From: an uncultured Collinsella sp.
GTDB taxonomy: Bacteria; Actinomycetota; Coriobacteriia; Coriobacteriales; Coriobacteriaceae
Length of the DNA: 21,321 nucleotides
Assembly: GCA_905207425.1 (NCBI GenBank)
Contig: CAJLLB010000020.1
Span: forward strand, 1 to 21,321
Direction: 5' to 3'
Below the pieces are notes generated by a model. It ran no database searches. It worked only from the letters and a program-made list of their open reading frames with translations, and was not told the DNA's origin. Position 1 is the stretch's first letter. Every line of letters begins with the position of its first letter. Of this stretch, positions 6,573-15,007 are shown piece by piece. A program made the position numbers and the translations under genes.

Positions 6573-7852
6573 ATGGTCTTAAGAATGCTTTCCGCATCAA
6601 AGAACTGCGCGAAAAGATTCTTTTTACCATAGCTATGCTCGTCGTGTACCGCGTTGGTGCGCACGTTCCTGTGCCCGGCATTCCCTTCCAGGGGATGCTG
6701 GGCCTTTTCTCGACCGATAACAATTCGGTCGCCGCAGGTGCTATGGCCCTCCTGAATCTTTTCTCTGGTGGCGCGTTGAGCTATGTGTCGGTGTTCTCCC
6801 TGGGCATCATGCCTTACATCACCAGCTCGATCATCCTCCAGATGCTCCAGGCCGTTGTGCCTTCCCTGCATGAGCTTGCCCGCGAGGGCGAGGTCGGTCA
6901 GACCAAGATTACGCAGTATTCGCGTTACCTCACTCTGGCTCTGGCAATCCTCAACTCCGTGGGTTACCTCTTCCTCTTTAAGAGCTTCGGCATCAGCTTT
7001 ACTGGCGCCGGCGCTCCCGAGATCATCTTCGACCTCATGATCGTCGGCACGCTCACCGCGGGCGCCATGCTGATCATGTGGATTGGTGAGCTCATCACCC
7101 AGCGCGGTATCGGCAATGGCATGTCGCTGATCATCTTCGCGAACATCATGGCCGGCCTGCCGCAGGCGATCTTCTCCAGCACCGAGGGCAATGCCGGTGG
7201 CATCATCACCATGGTGATCATCTGCGCCATCATCTTGCTGGTTATCCCGCTGATTGTTTTCCTTGAGCGCGGCCAGCGCCGCATTCCGGTCTCCTACGCT
7301 AAGCGCGTCGTGGGCCGTCGCATGATGGGTGGCCAGACCACCTACCTGCCCATCAAGGTCAACACTGCGGGCGTCGTGCCGATCATCTTCGCTTCGGCGC
7401 TGCTGTACTTCCCGGCCCAGATTGCCGTGTTCTTCCCCGGTATCGGCTGGATCCAGGCAGTTGCCTCTGCGCTTTCGACCGGTTGGCTCAACTGGGTGCT
7501 TAACGTTGTCCTCATCGTGTTCTTCGCGTACTTCTACACCTCCATGGTGTTCAACCCTGATGACACGGCCGACAACCTTAAGAAGCAGGGCGGCTTTATT
7601 CCGGGCGTCCGTCCGGGTAGGGCTACCGCGGCCTACATCAAGAACGCGCTCAACAAGATCACGCTTCCCAGCGCTGTCTTTTTGGCGCTCATCGCCATCG
7701 TGCCTTCGATCATCTTCTCCTTCACGGGTAATCATCTGATCCAGGCATTTGGCGGCACGTCCATCCTCATCATGGTCGGCGTCGTGCTCGACACGGTCGA
7801 TAAGCTCGAAGGCCAGATCAAGATGTATGATTACGATGGATTCTTTAAATAG
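6566..7852 (+). CDS. secY: Protein translocase subunit SecY
   Basis: A 428-residue integral membrane protein, the channel of the Sec translocon. About ten hydrophobic segments are visible. Recognisable parts are [10 protein letters not shown] near residue 32 (the plug region follows), [30 protein letters not shown], the cytoplasmic loop [14 protein letters not shown] before the seventh segment, and the long loop with [23 protein letters not shown]. The start is GTG at 6566, overlapping the end of rplO; the nearby ATG at 6573 is out of frame. Ribosome site GGAAAGG. The position between rplO and adk is the usual one. Confidence 0.98.
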   Translation: MLNGLKNAFRIKELREKILFTIAMLVVYRVGAHVPVPGIPFQGMLGLFSTDNNSVAAGAMALLNLFSGGALSYVSVFSLGIMPYITSSIILQMLQAVVPSLHELAREGEVGQTKITQYSRYLTLALAILNSVGYLFLFKSFGISFTGAGAPEIIFDLMIVGTLTAGAMLIMWIGELITQRGIGNGMSLIIFANIMAGLPQAIFSSTEGNAGGIITMVIICAIILLVIPLIVFLERGQRRIPVSYAKRVVGRRMMGGQTTYLPIKVNTAGVVPIIFASALLYFPAQIAVFFPGIGWIQAVASALSTGWLNWVLNVVLIVFFAYFYTSMVFNPDDTADNLKKQGGFIPGVRPGRATAAYIKNALNKITLPSAVFLALIAIVPSIIFSFTGNHLIQAFGGTSILIMVGVVLDTVDKLEGQIKMYDYDGFFK

Positions 7853-7870
7853 GCTAGAGGAGGATTGCTC

Positions 7871-8497
7871 ATGAACCTCGTATTGCTCGGAGCTCCGGGT
7901 GCCGGTAAGGGCACCGTCGCACAGGAGCTCGTCGCCGAGTTTGGCGTCGCTCACATTTCCACGGGCGACCTGCTGCGTGCTGCCGTCAAGGGTGGCACCG
8001 AGCTTGGTATTCAGGCTAAGAAGTACATGGACGCTGGCGAGCTCGTTCCCGACCAGCTCGTGATCGACCTTGTCAAGGAGCGCCTTGCCGCCGATGACGC
8101 CCAGCAGGGCTTTATCCTCGACGGCTTCCCGCGCAACACTGCCCAGGCTGTGACGCTCGATTCCGAGCTCTCCGCCATGGGTCGCGAGATCGACTGCGCC
8201 CTTCTGGTCGACGTGGCCCCCGAGGTCATCATCGATCGTCTGTCTTCGCGTCGCACCTGCCGCGCCTGCGGTTACACCGGCACCGCTGCCGATGCCACCT
8301 GCCCCAAGTGCGGCGGCGAGATGTATCAGCGCGACGACGACAAGCCCGAGACCATCAAGAACCGTCTCGACGTCTACGAGAAGTCCACGAGCCCGCTCGT
8401 CGACTACTATCGTGGCCAGGGTCTGCTCAAGTCGGTCAACGGTGATCAGGCTCGCGAGACCGTGTACGGGGATGTCAAAGAGGCTCTCGGTCTATGA
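7871..8497 (+). CDS. adk: Adenylate kinase with zinc-type LID domain
   Basis: A 208-residue adenylate kinase, interconverting ATP plus AMP and two ADP. The P-loop GAPGAGKGT is at residues 7-15, the NMP-binding part STGDLLRAAV follows, and DGFPRNTAQA is the central signature. The LID carries two CxxC pairs (CRAC and CPKC), so it is the long, metal-binding form. I chose the ATG at 7871 over an upstream TTG at 7865 because AGAGGAGGA is spaced properly from the ATG. Its stop overlaps the map start as ATGA. Confidence 0.97.
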   Translation: MNLVLLGAPGAGKGTVAQELVAEFGVAHISTGDLLRAAVKGGTELGIQAKKYMDAGELVPDQLVIDLVKERLAADDAQQGFILDGFPRNTAQAVTLDSELSAMGREIDCALLVDVAPEVIIDRLSSRRTCRACGYTGTAADATCPKCGGEMYQRDDDKPETIKNRLDVYEKSTSPLVDYYRGQGLLKSVNGDQARETVYGDVKEALGL

Positions 8498-9282
8498 TCA
8501 AGATTAAGTCTGCAACGCAAATTGAGCAGATGAAGAAGGCAGGAGCGCTATCTAAGATGGCGCTCCGCCACGTTGGGGCCATGGTTCGCCCCGGTGTGTC
8601 GACCTTCGAGCTCGATCAGCTCGCGGAGCAGATTATCCGCATGCATGGCGGCACCCCGGCCTTTAAGGGTTACGGCGGGTTCCCCGGAACCATTTGCGCA
8701 TCAATCAACGATGCCGTGGTCCACGGTATTCCCAACCCCGACATGATCCTGCGCGATGGCGATATCATCTCCATCGATACGGGAGCCATTGTCGACGGTT
8801 GGGTCGGCGATAACGCTTGGACGTTTTTCGTCGGCACGCCCACGCTCGAGGCCAAAGCCCTGTGCGAGGTTACGCGCGATTGCCTAAAGGCTGCCATCGA
8901 GCAGGCTGTTCCCGGTAACCATATCGGGGACGTCGGCTATGCCGTTCAGTCCCTCGCCGAGTCTCACGGTTACGGCGTGCTTCGCGATTACGTGGGGCAT
9001 GGTATTGGCCGCGTGATGCACGAGGACCCCAATGTTCCAAATTATGGAAAGAAGGGGAGAGGCGTTCGCCTTCAGGCTGGTATGGTCATCGCCATCGAGC
9101 CGATGGTTACGATGGGTTCCAATCATGTGAGCACAGGCTCCGATGGTTGGATCGTTACGACCAACGACCATCTGCCCGCCGCGCACTACGAGAACACCGT
9201 CACCATTACCAATGACGGTCCGGTGATTCTTACCACGGATGCTCAGGGTTCCTGGTGTTCCTTGCAAGGCGGTGAAATGTAA
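8494..9282 (+). CDS. map: Methionine aminopeptidase, type I
   Basis: A 262-residue enzyme that removes initiator methionine from nascent proteins. All metal and catalytic residues expected for type I are visible: H77 (VVHGIP), D95, D106, H169 (GHGIG), H176, E202 (IEPM) and E233. No N-terminal zinc finger extension is present. The ATG overlaps the adk stop by four bases (ATGA), which suggests translational coupling. The C-terminal tail after the catalytic core is short and carries a single WCSLQGGEM stretch. Confidence 0.97.
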   Translation: MIKIKSATQIEQMKKAGALSKMALRHVGAMVRPGVSTFELDQLAEQIIRMHGGTPAFKGYGGFPGTICASINDAVVHGIPNPDMILRDGDIISIDTGAIVDGWVGDNAWTFFVGTPTLEAKALCEVTRDCLKAAIEQAVPGNHIGDVGYAVQSLAESHGYGVLRDYVGHGIGRVMHEDPNVPNYGKKGRGVRLQAGMVIAIEPMVTMGSNHVSTGSDGWIVTTNDHLPAAHYENTVTITNDGPVILTTDAQGSWCSLQGGEM

Positions 9283-9315
9283 CAAGTTCCACTTAGTTGT
9301 GGAGCCATTACGAAG

Positions 9316-9347
9316 TTATTACGATGCGTGCATACGTGTTGTAGAAT
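9316..9347 (+). promoter_or_regulatory. Probable promoter before infA
   Basis: A -10 box, TAGAAT, lies at 9342-9347 with a weak -35 box, TTACGA, at 9319-9324 (17-base spacing). The 104 bases between map and infA are noticeably AT-richer than the genes around them. This would give infA, rpmJ and the alpha-operon genes their own transcript in addition to read-through from secY-adk-map. Confidence 0.45.
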
Positions 9348-9386
9348 ACTCAATCGCTGTCGTTTTCTAGAGAAAGATGATTGCTT

Positions 9387-9605
9387 GTGAAGAAGGAAGA
9401 CGCAATTGAGCTCGAGGGTACGGTAAAGGAACCGCTGCCCAACGCCATGTTTAAGGTCGAGCTCGAGAACGGTCATTCGGTTCTGTGCAACATTTCTGGC
9501 AAGATTCGAATGAATTACATCCGCATTCTCCCCGGTGACAGGGTTGTCGTGGAGCTTTCCCCGTACGACCTGACCCGCGGTCGCATCACCTATCGCTATA
9601 AATAG
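9387..9605 (+). CDS. infA: Translation initiation factor IF-1
   Basis: A 72-residue IF-1, which binds the A site of the small subunit during initiation. The whole protein is one OB-fold domain, with conserved [37 protein letters not shown] and [15 protein letters not shown]. The start is taken as GTG at 9387 because it gives the family's usual MKKEDAIE beginning; a TTG at 9381 would add two residues. The ribosome site (AGAAAGA) is weak for either start. Confidence 0.96.
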   Translation: MKKEDAIELEGTVKEPLPNAMFKVELENGHSVLCNISGKIRMNYIRILPGDRVVVELSPYDLTRGRITYRYK

Positions 9606-9607
9606 CG

Positions 9608-9703
9608 ACACGCATACACGCTCTTTTCCGACTGCAGGCTTAGCTCAACCTACGGTCCGTTTGCGTGTGAAGACCAGCCATAGTTTTAAACGCCTGCGGC
9701 TGG
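9608..9703 (+). other. Possible structured spacer between infA and rpmJ
   Basis: In this 147-base gap ACACGCA (9608-9614) can pair with TGCGTGT (9662-9668), CCAGCC (9674-9679) with GGCTGG (9698-9703), and GCAGGC (9634-9639) with GCCTGC (9692-9697). The stems are short and the last two pairings differ in partner range, so the fold is uncertain. The rpmJ ribosome site AAAGGAAG follows. I see no open reading frame. Confidence 0.3.
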
Positions 9704-9752
9704 GCGAGTAGATAGTAGGGAAGTAGTTTGAGCGCTACCGAAAGGAAGAACG

Positions 9753-9866
9753 ATGAAGGTACGTCCTTCGGTCAAGAAGATGTGCGATAAGTGCAAAATC
9801 ATTAGGCGCCACGGCAAGGTCCTCGTCATTTGCGAGAACCCCCGTCATAAGCAGCGTCAGGGTTAA
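9753..9866 (+). CDS. rpmJ: 50S ribosomal protein L36
   Basis: A 37-residue L36, read directly from the bases: [15 protein letters not shown], then [20 protein letters not shown] and QG. It is the zinc-binding form with ligands C11, C14, C27 and H32. It is the smallest ribosomal protein, so it is easily missed. The ATG has AAAGGAAG upstream; rpsM starts 14 bases after its stop. Confidence 0.98.
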   Translation: MKVRPSVKKMCDKCKIIRRHGKVLVICENPRHKQRQG

Positions 9867-9880
9867 GAGAGGAGACTACG

Positions 9881-10255
9881 TTGGCCCGTATTAATGGTGT
9901 CGACCTCCCGCGTGAGAAGCGCGTTGAGATCGGTCTGACCTACATTTACGGCATCGGCCGCACCACTGCGACGAAGATTTGCGTCGAGTGCAACGTTAAC
10001 GTGGATACGCGCGTTAAGGACCTCACCGAGGATGAGGTTAACGCCATCCGCGATTATATCGATAAGAATCAGATCATGGTTGAGGGCGACCTCCGCCGTG
10101 AGCGCAACCAGAACGTCAAGCGCCTCATGGACATCGGCTGCAACCGCGGCCTTCGTCACCGCAAGGGCCTCCCGGTCCGCGGCCAGCGCACCCACACTAA
10201 CGCTCGTACCCGCAAGGGCCCGAAGCGTCAGATCGGTGCTAAGAAGAAGAAATAA
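9881..10255 (+). CDS. rpsM: 30S ribosomal protein S13
   Basis: A 124-residue S13 in the head of the small subunit, contacting the P-site tRNA and L5. The start codon is the rare TTG, supported by the AGAGGAGA site and by the conserved [21 protein letters not shown] beginning written here in part ([13 protein letters not shown]). The C-terminus has the signature [19 protein letters not shown] and a lysine-rich end, [10 protein letters not shown]. Confidence 0.98.
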   Translation: MARINGVDLPREKRVEIGLTYIYGIGRTTATKICVECNVNVDTRVKDLTEDEVNAIRDYIDKNQIMVEGDLRRERNQNVKRLMDIGCNRGLRHRKGLPVRGQRTHTNARTRKGPKRQIGAKKKK

Positions 10256-10269
10256 GGAGCGCTAGATAG

Positions 10270-10674
10270 ATGGCTACTGCTAAGAAGAACGTTCGCGCTG
10301 CCCGTCTGAAGCGCGCGGACCGTAAGAACATTTCCGTGGGCCAGGCTCACATTCGTTCTACGTTCAACAACACGATCGTTTCGATCACCGATCCCCAGGG
10401 CAACGTCATTTCCTGGAAGTCTGCTGGCCAGGTGGGCTTCAAGGGCTCCCGTAAGTCCACGCCGTTCGCTGCCCAGATGGCTGCCGAGGCTGCTGCCAAG
10501 CAGGCCATGGAGCACGGTATGAAGAAGGTTTCCGTCTTCGTCAAGGGCCCCGGCTCCGGTCGTGAGACCGCCATCCGCTCCCTCCAGGCTGCTGGCCTCG
10601 AGGTCTCGAGCATCCAGGACAAGACCCCCATTCCGCACAACGGCTGCCGCCCCAAGAAGCGTCGCCGCGTGTAA
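10270..10674 (+). CDS. rpsK: 30S ribosomal protein S11
   Basis: A 134-residue S11, located on the platform of the small subunit. After a basic N-terminal tail come [21 protein letters not shown] and [20 protein letters not shown], then [21 protein letters not shown] and the ending [18 protein letters not shown], all characteristic. The ribosome site AAGGAG overlaps the rpsM stop region. Confidence 0.98.
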   Translation: MATAKKNVRAARLKRADRKNISVGQAHIRSTFNNTIVSITDPQGNVISWKSAGQVGFKGSRKSTPFAAQMAAEAAAKQAMEHGMKKVSVFVKGPGSGRETAIRSLQAAGLEVSSIQDKTPIPHNGCRPKKRRRV

Positions 10675-10693
10675 CTGAAAGGATCGTATCAAT

Positions 10694-11290
10694 ATGGCAA
10701 TCGACAGGACTCCTGTTCTTAAGCGCTGCCGTCAGCTCGGGATCGATCCCGCTGAGCTCGGTTACAGCAGCAAGAAGGAATCTATCCGTCAGCCCAAGCG
10801 CCGTCGCAAGGAATCTGAGTACGGCATGCAGCTGCGTGAGAAGCAGAAGGTCAAGTTCATCTATGGCGTTCTGGAGAAGCAGTTCCACGGCTACTTCAAC
10901 AAGGCCCGTAAGATGAACGGCGTCACCGGTGAGAACCTCATGATTATCCTTGAGTCTCGCCTCGACAACGTTGTCTTCCGTCTTGGCTTTGCCCGCACCC
11001 GCAAAGAGGCTCGTCAGTCCGTCCGTCACGGTCACTTCACCGTGAACGGCAAGCGCGTGGACATCCCGTCTTACCGCGTCAAGGCCGGCGACGTCGTCGC
11101 TGTCGGCGAGAAGTTCCGTGACCTCCTCCCCATCAAGGAGGCCCTGATTTCCTCCGAGCGCTTTGAGGTCCCTGGCTGGCTCGAGGTCGATATCGAGAAG
11201 CTGTCTGGTAACGTGCTCGCTCTGCCGACGCGTGAGCAGATCAGCGGTGATATCAACGAGCAGCTCATCGTCGAGCTCTACTCTAAGTAG
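10694..11290 (+). CDS. rpsD: 30S ribosomal protein S4
   Basis: A 198-residue S4, a primary 16S rRNA-binding protein of the small subunit. The S4 RNA-binding domain is the stretch LESRLDNVVFRLGFARTRKEARQ through VNGKRVDIPSYRVKAGD, near residues 90-150. The N-terminal region keeps only one cysteine (C12) where many S4 proteins have four for zinc, so it is a zinc-independent form. The ATG has GAAAGGAT upstream. The gene lies between rpsK and rpoA, as is usual. Confidence 0.98.
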   Translation: MAIDRTPVLKRCRQLGIDPAELGYSSKKESIRQPKRRRKESEYGMQLREKQKVKFIYGVLEKQFHGYFNKARKMNGVTGENLMIILESRLDNVVFRLGFARTRKEARQSVRHGHFTVNGKRVDIPSYRVKAGDVVAVGEKFRDLLPIKEALISSERFEVPGWLEVDIEKLSGNVLALPTREQISGDINEQLIVELYSK

Positions 11291-11322
11291 TCCATCCGGG
11301 CTGCTGAGGCTGGAGGTAATAC

Positions 11323-12264
11323 ATGTCAGAATTCATTAGGCCTCAGGTTCAGGTCGAAGAGATCAACGAGACCTCTGCTCGTGTCTCCGTCGAGCCGCTC
11401 GAGCGTGGCTACGGCGATACGCTGGGTAACTCGCTTCGTCGTGTTCTTCTGTCCTCGCTCGAGGGTGCCGCCGTCGAGGCCATTCAGATCGATGGTGCGC
11501 AGCACGAGTTCATGACCATCCCTAACATGGTCGAGGATGTCACCGACATCGTCCTGAATGTCAAGGGTCTTGTCTTCAGGGCTCTCGGCACGACCGACGA
11601 GGCGACCGCCACCATCTCGGTTGACGGCCCCTGCGAGGTCACCGGCGCGGACTTCTTTATTCCGTCCGAGTTTGAGCTGGTCAACCCCGAGCAGCACATT
11701 GCTACGCTCACCGAGGGTGGCCATCTCACCATGAGCATGCGCATCGGCTATGGCCGCGGCTATGTCTCTGGCGAGGCTAACAAGCGTGACAACGATCCCA
11801 TCGGTGTGATCAACGTCGACTCGCTGTACTCGCCGGTGTCCCGTTGCGCCAAGCTCGTTGAGGCTTGCCGTGTCGGCCAGCATACCGACTACGACCGCCT
11901 TGTCCTCGAGATCGAGACCAACGGTTCCATCGCCCCGCGCGACGCCGTGGTCCAGGCTGCCAATATCATCAACCAGCATATGGCCGCCTTTATGAACCTT
12001 GCCGAGACCCCCGAGGTCGAGGAGGAGGCTTCGATCTTCGCTCCCGAGGTCACCAACGACAACGCCGAGCTGGACAAGCAGATCGAGGATCTGGACCTTT
12101 CCGTCCGTTCCTACAACTGCCTTAAGCGCGCCAGCATTCACTCGGTCCGTCAGCTCGTTGAGTTCTCGGAGAACGATCTGCTCAACATCCGTAACTTCGG
12201 TGTTAAGTCGATCGAGGAAGTGAAGGACAAGCTTGAGTCCATGGGCCTGAGCCTGAAGGCTTAA
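11323..12264 (+). CDS. rpoA: DNA-directed RNA polymerase subunit alpha
   Basis: A 313-residue alpha subunit, the scaffold for polymerase assembly. The N-terminal domain carries ERGYGDTLGNSLRRVLLSSLEGAAV (residues about 28-52), used for dimerisation. The C-terminal domain (about 235-313) contains SVRSYNCLKRASIHSVRQLVEF and NFGVKSIEEVKDKLESMGL, the DNA- and activator-binding part. A short acidic linker (EVEEEASIFAPEV) joins them. The ATG follows TGGAGGT. Confidence 0.98.
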   Translation: MSEFIRPQVQVEEINETSARVSVEPLERGYGDTLGNSLRRVLLSSLEGAAVEAIQIDGAQHEFMTIPNMVEDVTDIVLNVKGLVFRALGTTDEATATISVDGPCEVTGADFFIPSEFELVNPEQHIATLTEGGHLTMSMRIGYGRGYVSGEANKRDNDPIGVINVDSLYSPVSRCAKLVEACRVGQHTDYDRLVLEIETNGSIAPRDAVVQAANIINQHMAAFMNLAETPEVEEEASIFAPEVTNDNAELDKQIEDLDLSVRSYNCLKRASIHSVRQLVEFSENDLLNIRNFGVKSIEEVKDKLESMGLSLKA

Positions 12265-12294
12265 TGCTTCGCATATTTGAGGAGAAACTAGACC

Positions 12295-12762
12295 ATGCGT
12301 CACAACGTTAAGAAGGGCCTGAAGCTCGGCACCGATGCGAGCCACACCAAGGCCATGAAGAAGAGCCTTGCTAAGGCCCTCTTCGAGAACGACCGCATCA
12401 AGACCACCGAGACCCGCGCTAAGGCGCTGCGTTCGGTCGTCGACCCGATCATCACTTGGGCCAAGAAGGGCGACCTGCACTCTCGTCGTCTGGCTATCGC
12501 CAAGCTCGGCGATAAGCAGCTCGTTGCCGAGATCTTCGACAAGGCTGCTCAGGGCATGTGGCAGGACCGCAACGGCGGTTACACCCGCATCATGAAGCTC
12601 GGTAACCGTAAGGGCGATAACGCTCCTATCGTTATCATGGAGCTCGTCACCGAGCCTTGCACGCCTAAGGCCAAGAAGGCTGCTCCGGCCCCCAAGAAGG
12701 CCGCTGCTCCCAAGAAGGTCGAGGCTGTCGAGGAGGCTCCTGCTGAGGAGACCGCTGAGTAG
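12295..12762 (+). CDS. rplQ: 50S ribosomal protein L17 with a low-complexity tail
   Basis: A 155-residue L17. The core (1-120) starts with MRHNVKKGLKLGTDASH and includes FENDRIKTTETRAKALR and GNRKGDNAPIVIMELV. After it comes an alanine-, lysine- and proline-rich stretch (AKKAAPAPKKAAAPKK) that turns acidic at the end (EEAPAEETAE). Such tails are known in L17 of actinobacteria, so this is a lineage feature rather than a defect. It is the last gene of the ribosomal block and is followed by a strong terminator. Confidence 0.97.
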   Translation: MRHNVKKGLKLGTDASHTKAMKKSLAKALFENDRIKTTETRAKALRSVVDPIITWAKKGDLHSRRLAIAKLGDKQLVAEIFDKAAQGMWQDRNGGYTRIMKLGNRKGDNAPIVIMELVTEPCTPKAKKAAPAPKKAAAPKKVEAVEEAPAEETAE

Positions 12763-12788
12763 ACATTCTGTCTGCATAGGCTATATTC

Positions 12789-12819
12789 GAGGGGTACGTT
12801 CGCGTACCCCTCTTTTTTT
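12789..12819 (+). terminator. Rho-independent terminator after rplQ
   Basis: A perfect 10-base stem, GAGGGGTACG (12789-12798) with CGTACCCCTC (12803-12812), carries a stable TTCG loop and is followed at once by seven T residues. It closes the ribosomal transcript before truA. Confidence 0.95.
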
Positions 12820-12854
12820 GTCGCAATACCGTTGCTAGTTTGTTGGGAGCGCCC

Positions 12855-13679
12855 ATGACTGCGCCGTCTGATTTCAATTCGACCCCCGAGCTCGACGCCA
12901 CCCTTGTATTTCGCGTGGCCTACGATGGCTCCTCCTATAGCGGATTTGCCGAGCAGCCGGGCCAGACGACGGTTGCAGGCGAGCTGCGCCGTGCAATCGA
13001 GACGTTGCTGCGCCGCCCAATCGATCTGACGTGCGCGGGGCGTACCGATGCCGGCGTTCATGCGGTAGCCCAATACATCAGCGTGCCCGTAACGGACGCT
13101 GAGCTTGCGTATACGCGCCGTAGGTGGCTGAGGGCTATGGATGCCCTCCTGGGCAAAGATATCGCCATAAACGAGGTCTACAAGGCTCGTAAGGGCTTTT
13201 CTGCACGTTTTGACGCGCGCTCTCGCACGTACACCTATCGCATTGCCGACCGTGATGCGCGACCCGTGCTGTCACGCGGTGCAGTGTGGTGGCATCGCTA
13301 TCCCCTCGACGTCGATGCGATGGCGGCCGCCTGCCCTGCGCTTTTGGGCGAGCAGGACTTTAAGAGCTTTTGCAAGGTCGCTTCTGCCGTGGGCAAACCT
13401 ACGCACCGCTGCGTAATGCGTGCCGAGTTTGGCCATGAGGTCGCCTTTGGCGAGGACATCCTCACGTTTACCATCGAGGGCAATGCGTTTTTGCATTCGA
13501 TGGTTCGAACCATTGTGGGCACCCTTGTCGAGATCGGCATGCATCGCCGCGATCCCGAGTGGATGCGCGAGGTAATTGATGCCTGCGATCGCTCCGCTGC
13601 CGGTCCTACGGCGCCCGCATGCGGTCTTACCTTTATGGGCGTGGACTACGACCCCGCCGAGCTTGTGGTGCTCGATTAG
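12855..13679 (+). CDS. truA: tRNA pseudouridine synthase A
   Basis: A 274-residue TruA, which makes pseudouridine at positions 38-40 of the tRNA anticodon arm. The catalytic aspartate is D65 in CAGRTDAGVHA. Other family features are VAYDGSSYSGFAEQPG near the start, FSARFDARSRTYTYRI, FKSFCK and FLHSMVRTIVGTLVEIG. I chose the ATG at 12855, with GGGAG upstream; an in-frame TTG at 12840 would add five residues. It lies after the rplQ terminator, so it needs its own promoter, but none stands out in the few bases between. Confidence 0.95.
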   Translation: MTAPSDFNSTPELDATLVFRVAYDGSSYSGFAEQPGQTTVAGELRRAIETLLRRPIDLTCAGRTDAGVHAVAQYISVPVTDAELAYTRRRWLRAMDALLGKDIAINEVYKARKGFSARFDARSRTYTYRIADRDARPVLSRGAVWWHRYPLDVDAMAAACPALLGEQDFKSFCKVASAVGKPTHRCVMRAEFGHEVAFGEDILTFTIEGNAFLHSMVRTIVGTLVEIGMHRRDPEWMREVIDACDRSAAGPTAPACGLTFMGVDYDPAELVVLD

Positions 13680-13798
13680 GGAAGTGGCTGCCTGACGGCG
13701 ATCTTTGTGTGCGGCGCCTGTGGGCGGGGCGTGTGCAACATCTGTTCTTGACGTGCATCGCGACGGGCGACCGCCCGCATTAATTAACGGGGTGTACC
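13680..13798 (+). other. Gap between truA and the glycosyltransferase-like gene
   Basis: The 119 bases hold a TTGACG at 13748-13753 that resembles a -35 box, but no -10 box sits at the right distance. A short stem, CGGGC (13764-13768) with GCCCG (13773-13777), is followed by an AT-rich CATTAATTAA rather than a U-tract, so it is a poor terminator. The ribosome site of the next gene (GGGGTG) is at the end. Confidence 0.3.
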
Positions 13799-14875
13799 AT
13801 GAACGACAGTTTGTTACTAGCTGTCGAGAGGACGGAAAACTTGGTTCGACGTGGTTCGCATCCGCGACTTTCGGTGATCCTGATTGTTGAGGGTTCGCCC
13901 AGCTATGCGATGCGCGCTCTCGAGAGCGTCCAGAACCAAGACCTCTACGATTTGCAAATTGTCGTCGTTTGCCGCGGCGTGGTAGCTGGTGTGCGCCATT
14001 CGCTCGAAGTTGCTGCCGACAGAGACATTCATATTGATTTGATTGATGTTGAGGACCCAGTGCCTGGCGCCTGCCTGCGTGCCGGTTTTGCGGCTTCGCG
14101 CGGCTCCCAGATCATTGCGATGAATGCCAATGAGTGGTTTGCGCCGCAGTCCCTTTCGCAGATGGTCGAAAGCTCCTGCGACGCTTCTGCTGACATCGTG
14201 TTTCCCTCTGTTTCGCTCGATCGCTACGATGTTCACCGCGAACGTCATTCCCGAGTTTTGGACGCGACATCCGTTTCTGAAGATGAGGACCGGGCGGCTT
14301 GCCTGACCCAATTGGTTTCCTGTGGTTTAATCCGACAGACCTCTGGCGTGCTGTATGATCGCGCCCTCTTTGAGGCGTGCCTTGCGCACGGCGATGCGTT
14401 TCGCACGGTGTCTTTTTTGACGTTCGCGCTTTCGCGGGCAAAGCGCGTTTCGGGATGTGGCCGTGCCCGTTTTCATGCAGTGGCGCCGTCGATTACGGAG
14501 ACGTTTGACCCCACGATGTTTGCCAAGCTTTCTGATGATATCGGGGCGCTCGACAGGCTTGCCGACTCGCTTGCCGTCGCGGGCGGTGGCGATCAGTTGA
14601 AGCTGGTCTGCCAGCGGTATTACTACGCCGGCCTGGTTGCCTGCATCGAAAATTTGTGTCTGAGCCCCCATGGTGTATCTTCAATAGAGCGTTCGGCCCG
14701 TTTGCATGATATGCTCGAAGCGCAGCGTACCCGTCAGATGGTTGCGGCTCTTAAAGGCAATCATCGGGGCCTAGGTCTGCTCTATGGTTCGATAGCTAGT
14801 GCCAAGCCTATGCGATGTGCGTTGTATACGCATCTGGCGGCTTTTTTCAATCGTTCGGGCGTCCGGACTGTCTAG
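13799..14875 (+). CDS. Glycosyltransferase family 2-like protein with a degenerate active site
   Basis: A 358-residue protein without signal peptide or clear membrane segment. Residues about 20-130 look like a GT-A fold of family 2: LSVILIVEGSPSYAMRALES, VQNQDLYDLQIVVVCRG, then GFAASRGSQIIAMNANEWFAP. In active family-2 enzymes the second stretch usually ends in DDGS and the third holds the DxD metal motif (as in LDSDDW). Here they read VCRG and NANEW, so the nucleotide and metal ligands are missing. The rest (130-358) matches nothing I recognise; it contains SCGLIRQTSGVLYDRALFE, seen in some family-2 proteins. It may be an inactive or repurposed transferase. It lies alone between truA and argR on the same strand; no sugar genes are near. 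The family call is moderate and the function unknown. Confidence 0.6.
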   Translation: MNDSLLLAVERTENLVRRGSHPRLSVILIVEGSPSYAMRALESVQNQDLYDLQIVVVCRGVVAGVRHSLEVAADRDIHIDLIDVEDPVPGACLRAGFAASRGSQIIAMNANEWFAPQSLSQMVESSCDASADIVFPSVSLDRYDVHRERHSRVLDATSVSEDEDRAACLTQLVSCGLIRQTSGVLYDRALFEACLAHGDAFRTVSFLTFALSRAKRVSGCGRARFHAVAPSITETFDPTMFAKLSDDIGALDRLADSLAVAGGGDQLKLVCQRYYYAGLVACIENLCLSPHGVSSIERSARLHDMLEAQRTRQMVAALKGNHRGLGLLYGSIASAKPMRCALYTHLAAFFNRSGVRTV

Positions 14876-14884
14876 TAGCGTGAT

Positions 14885-14917
14885 TTTCGAAATAAATTGC
14901 ATGGAATTGTTTCGAAA
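14885..14917. repeat. Paired TTTCGAAA palindromes upstream of argR
   Basis: Two copies of the perfect palindrome TTTCGAAA, at 14885-14892 and 14910-14917, have centres 25 bases apart. AATT flanks each on its inner side, so the whole forms a loose inverted repeat. It starts ten bases after the glycosyltransferase-like stop and lies upstream of the argR promoter. It resembles a regulator's double operator, but which regulator is unknown. Confidence 0.4.
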
Positions 14918-14925
14918 TGCGTTCT

Positions 14926-14962
14926 TATTCACTAAAACCCTCAAATAGCGCTAAACTATTCA
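14926..14962 (+). promoter_or_regulatory. Candidate argR promoter with possible ARG-box half-sites
   Basis: A -35-like TTCACT (14928-14933) and a -10-like TAAACT (14952-14957) are 18 bases apart. Two TATTCA sequences, at 14926-14931 and 14957-14962, overlap these boxes. TATTCA is part of the ARG-box consensus bound by ArgR, so self-repression is plausible. The full 18-base box is not well matched; the call is tentative. Confidence 0.35.
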
Positions 14963-15007
14963 ATTACTAAGTGATTGTCTCCGCCATCTTTTGGAGTGAG
15001 GTTTTGT

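Noticed and set aside
6569..7954. Long minus-strand open frame (461 codons) opposite secY
   Set aside because: A shadow of secY. Its composition is rich in D, H, R and E, as expected from reversing hydrophobic codons, and no domain is seen.
11326..12777. Minus-strand open frame (483 codons) opposite rpoA and rplQ
   Set aside because: It spans two certain genes and their gap in antisense, with no ribosome site or recognisable domain.
13748..13784. Promoter before the glycosyltransferase-like gene made of TTGACG and the AT-rich TTAATTAA
   Set aside because: The spacing is about 26 bases, too long for a usual sigma-70 promoter.
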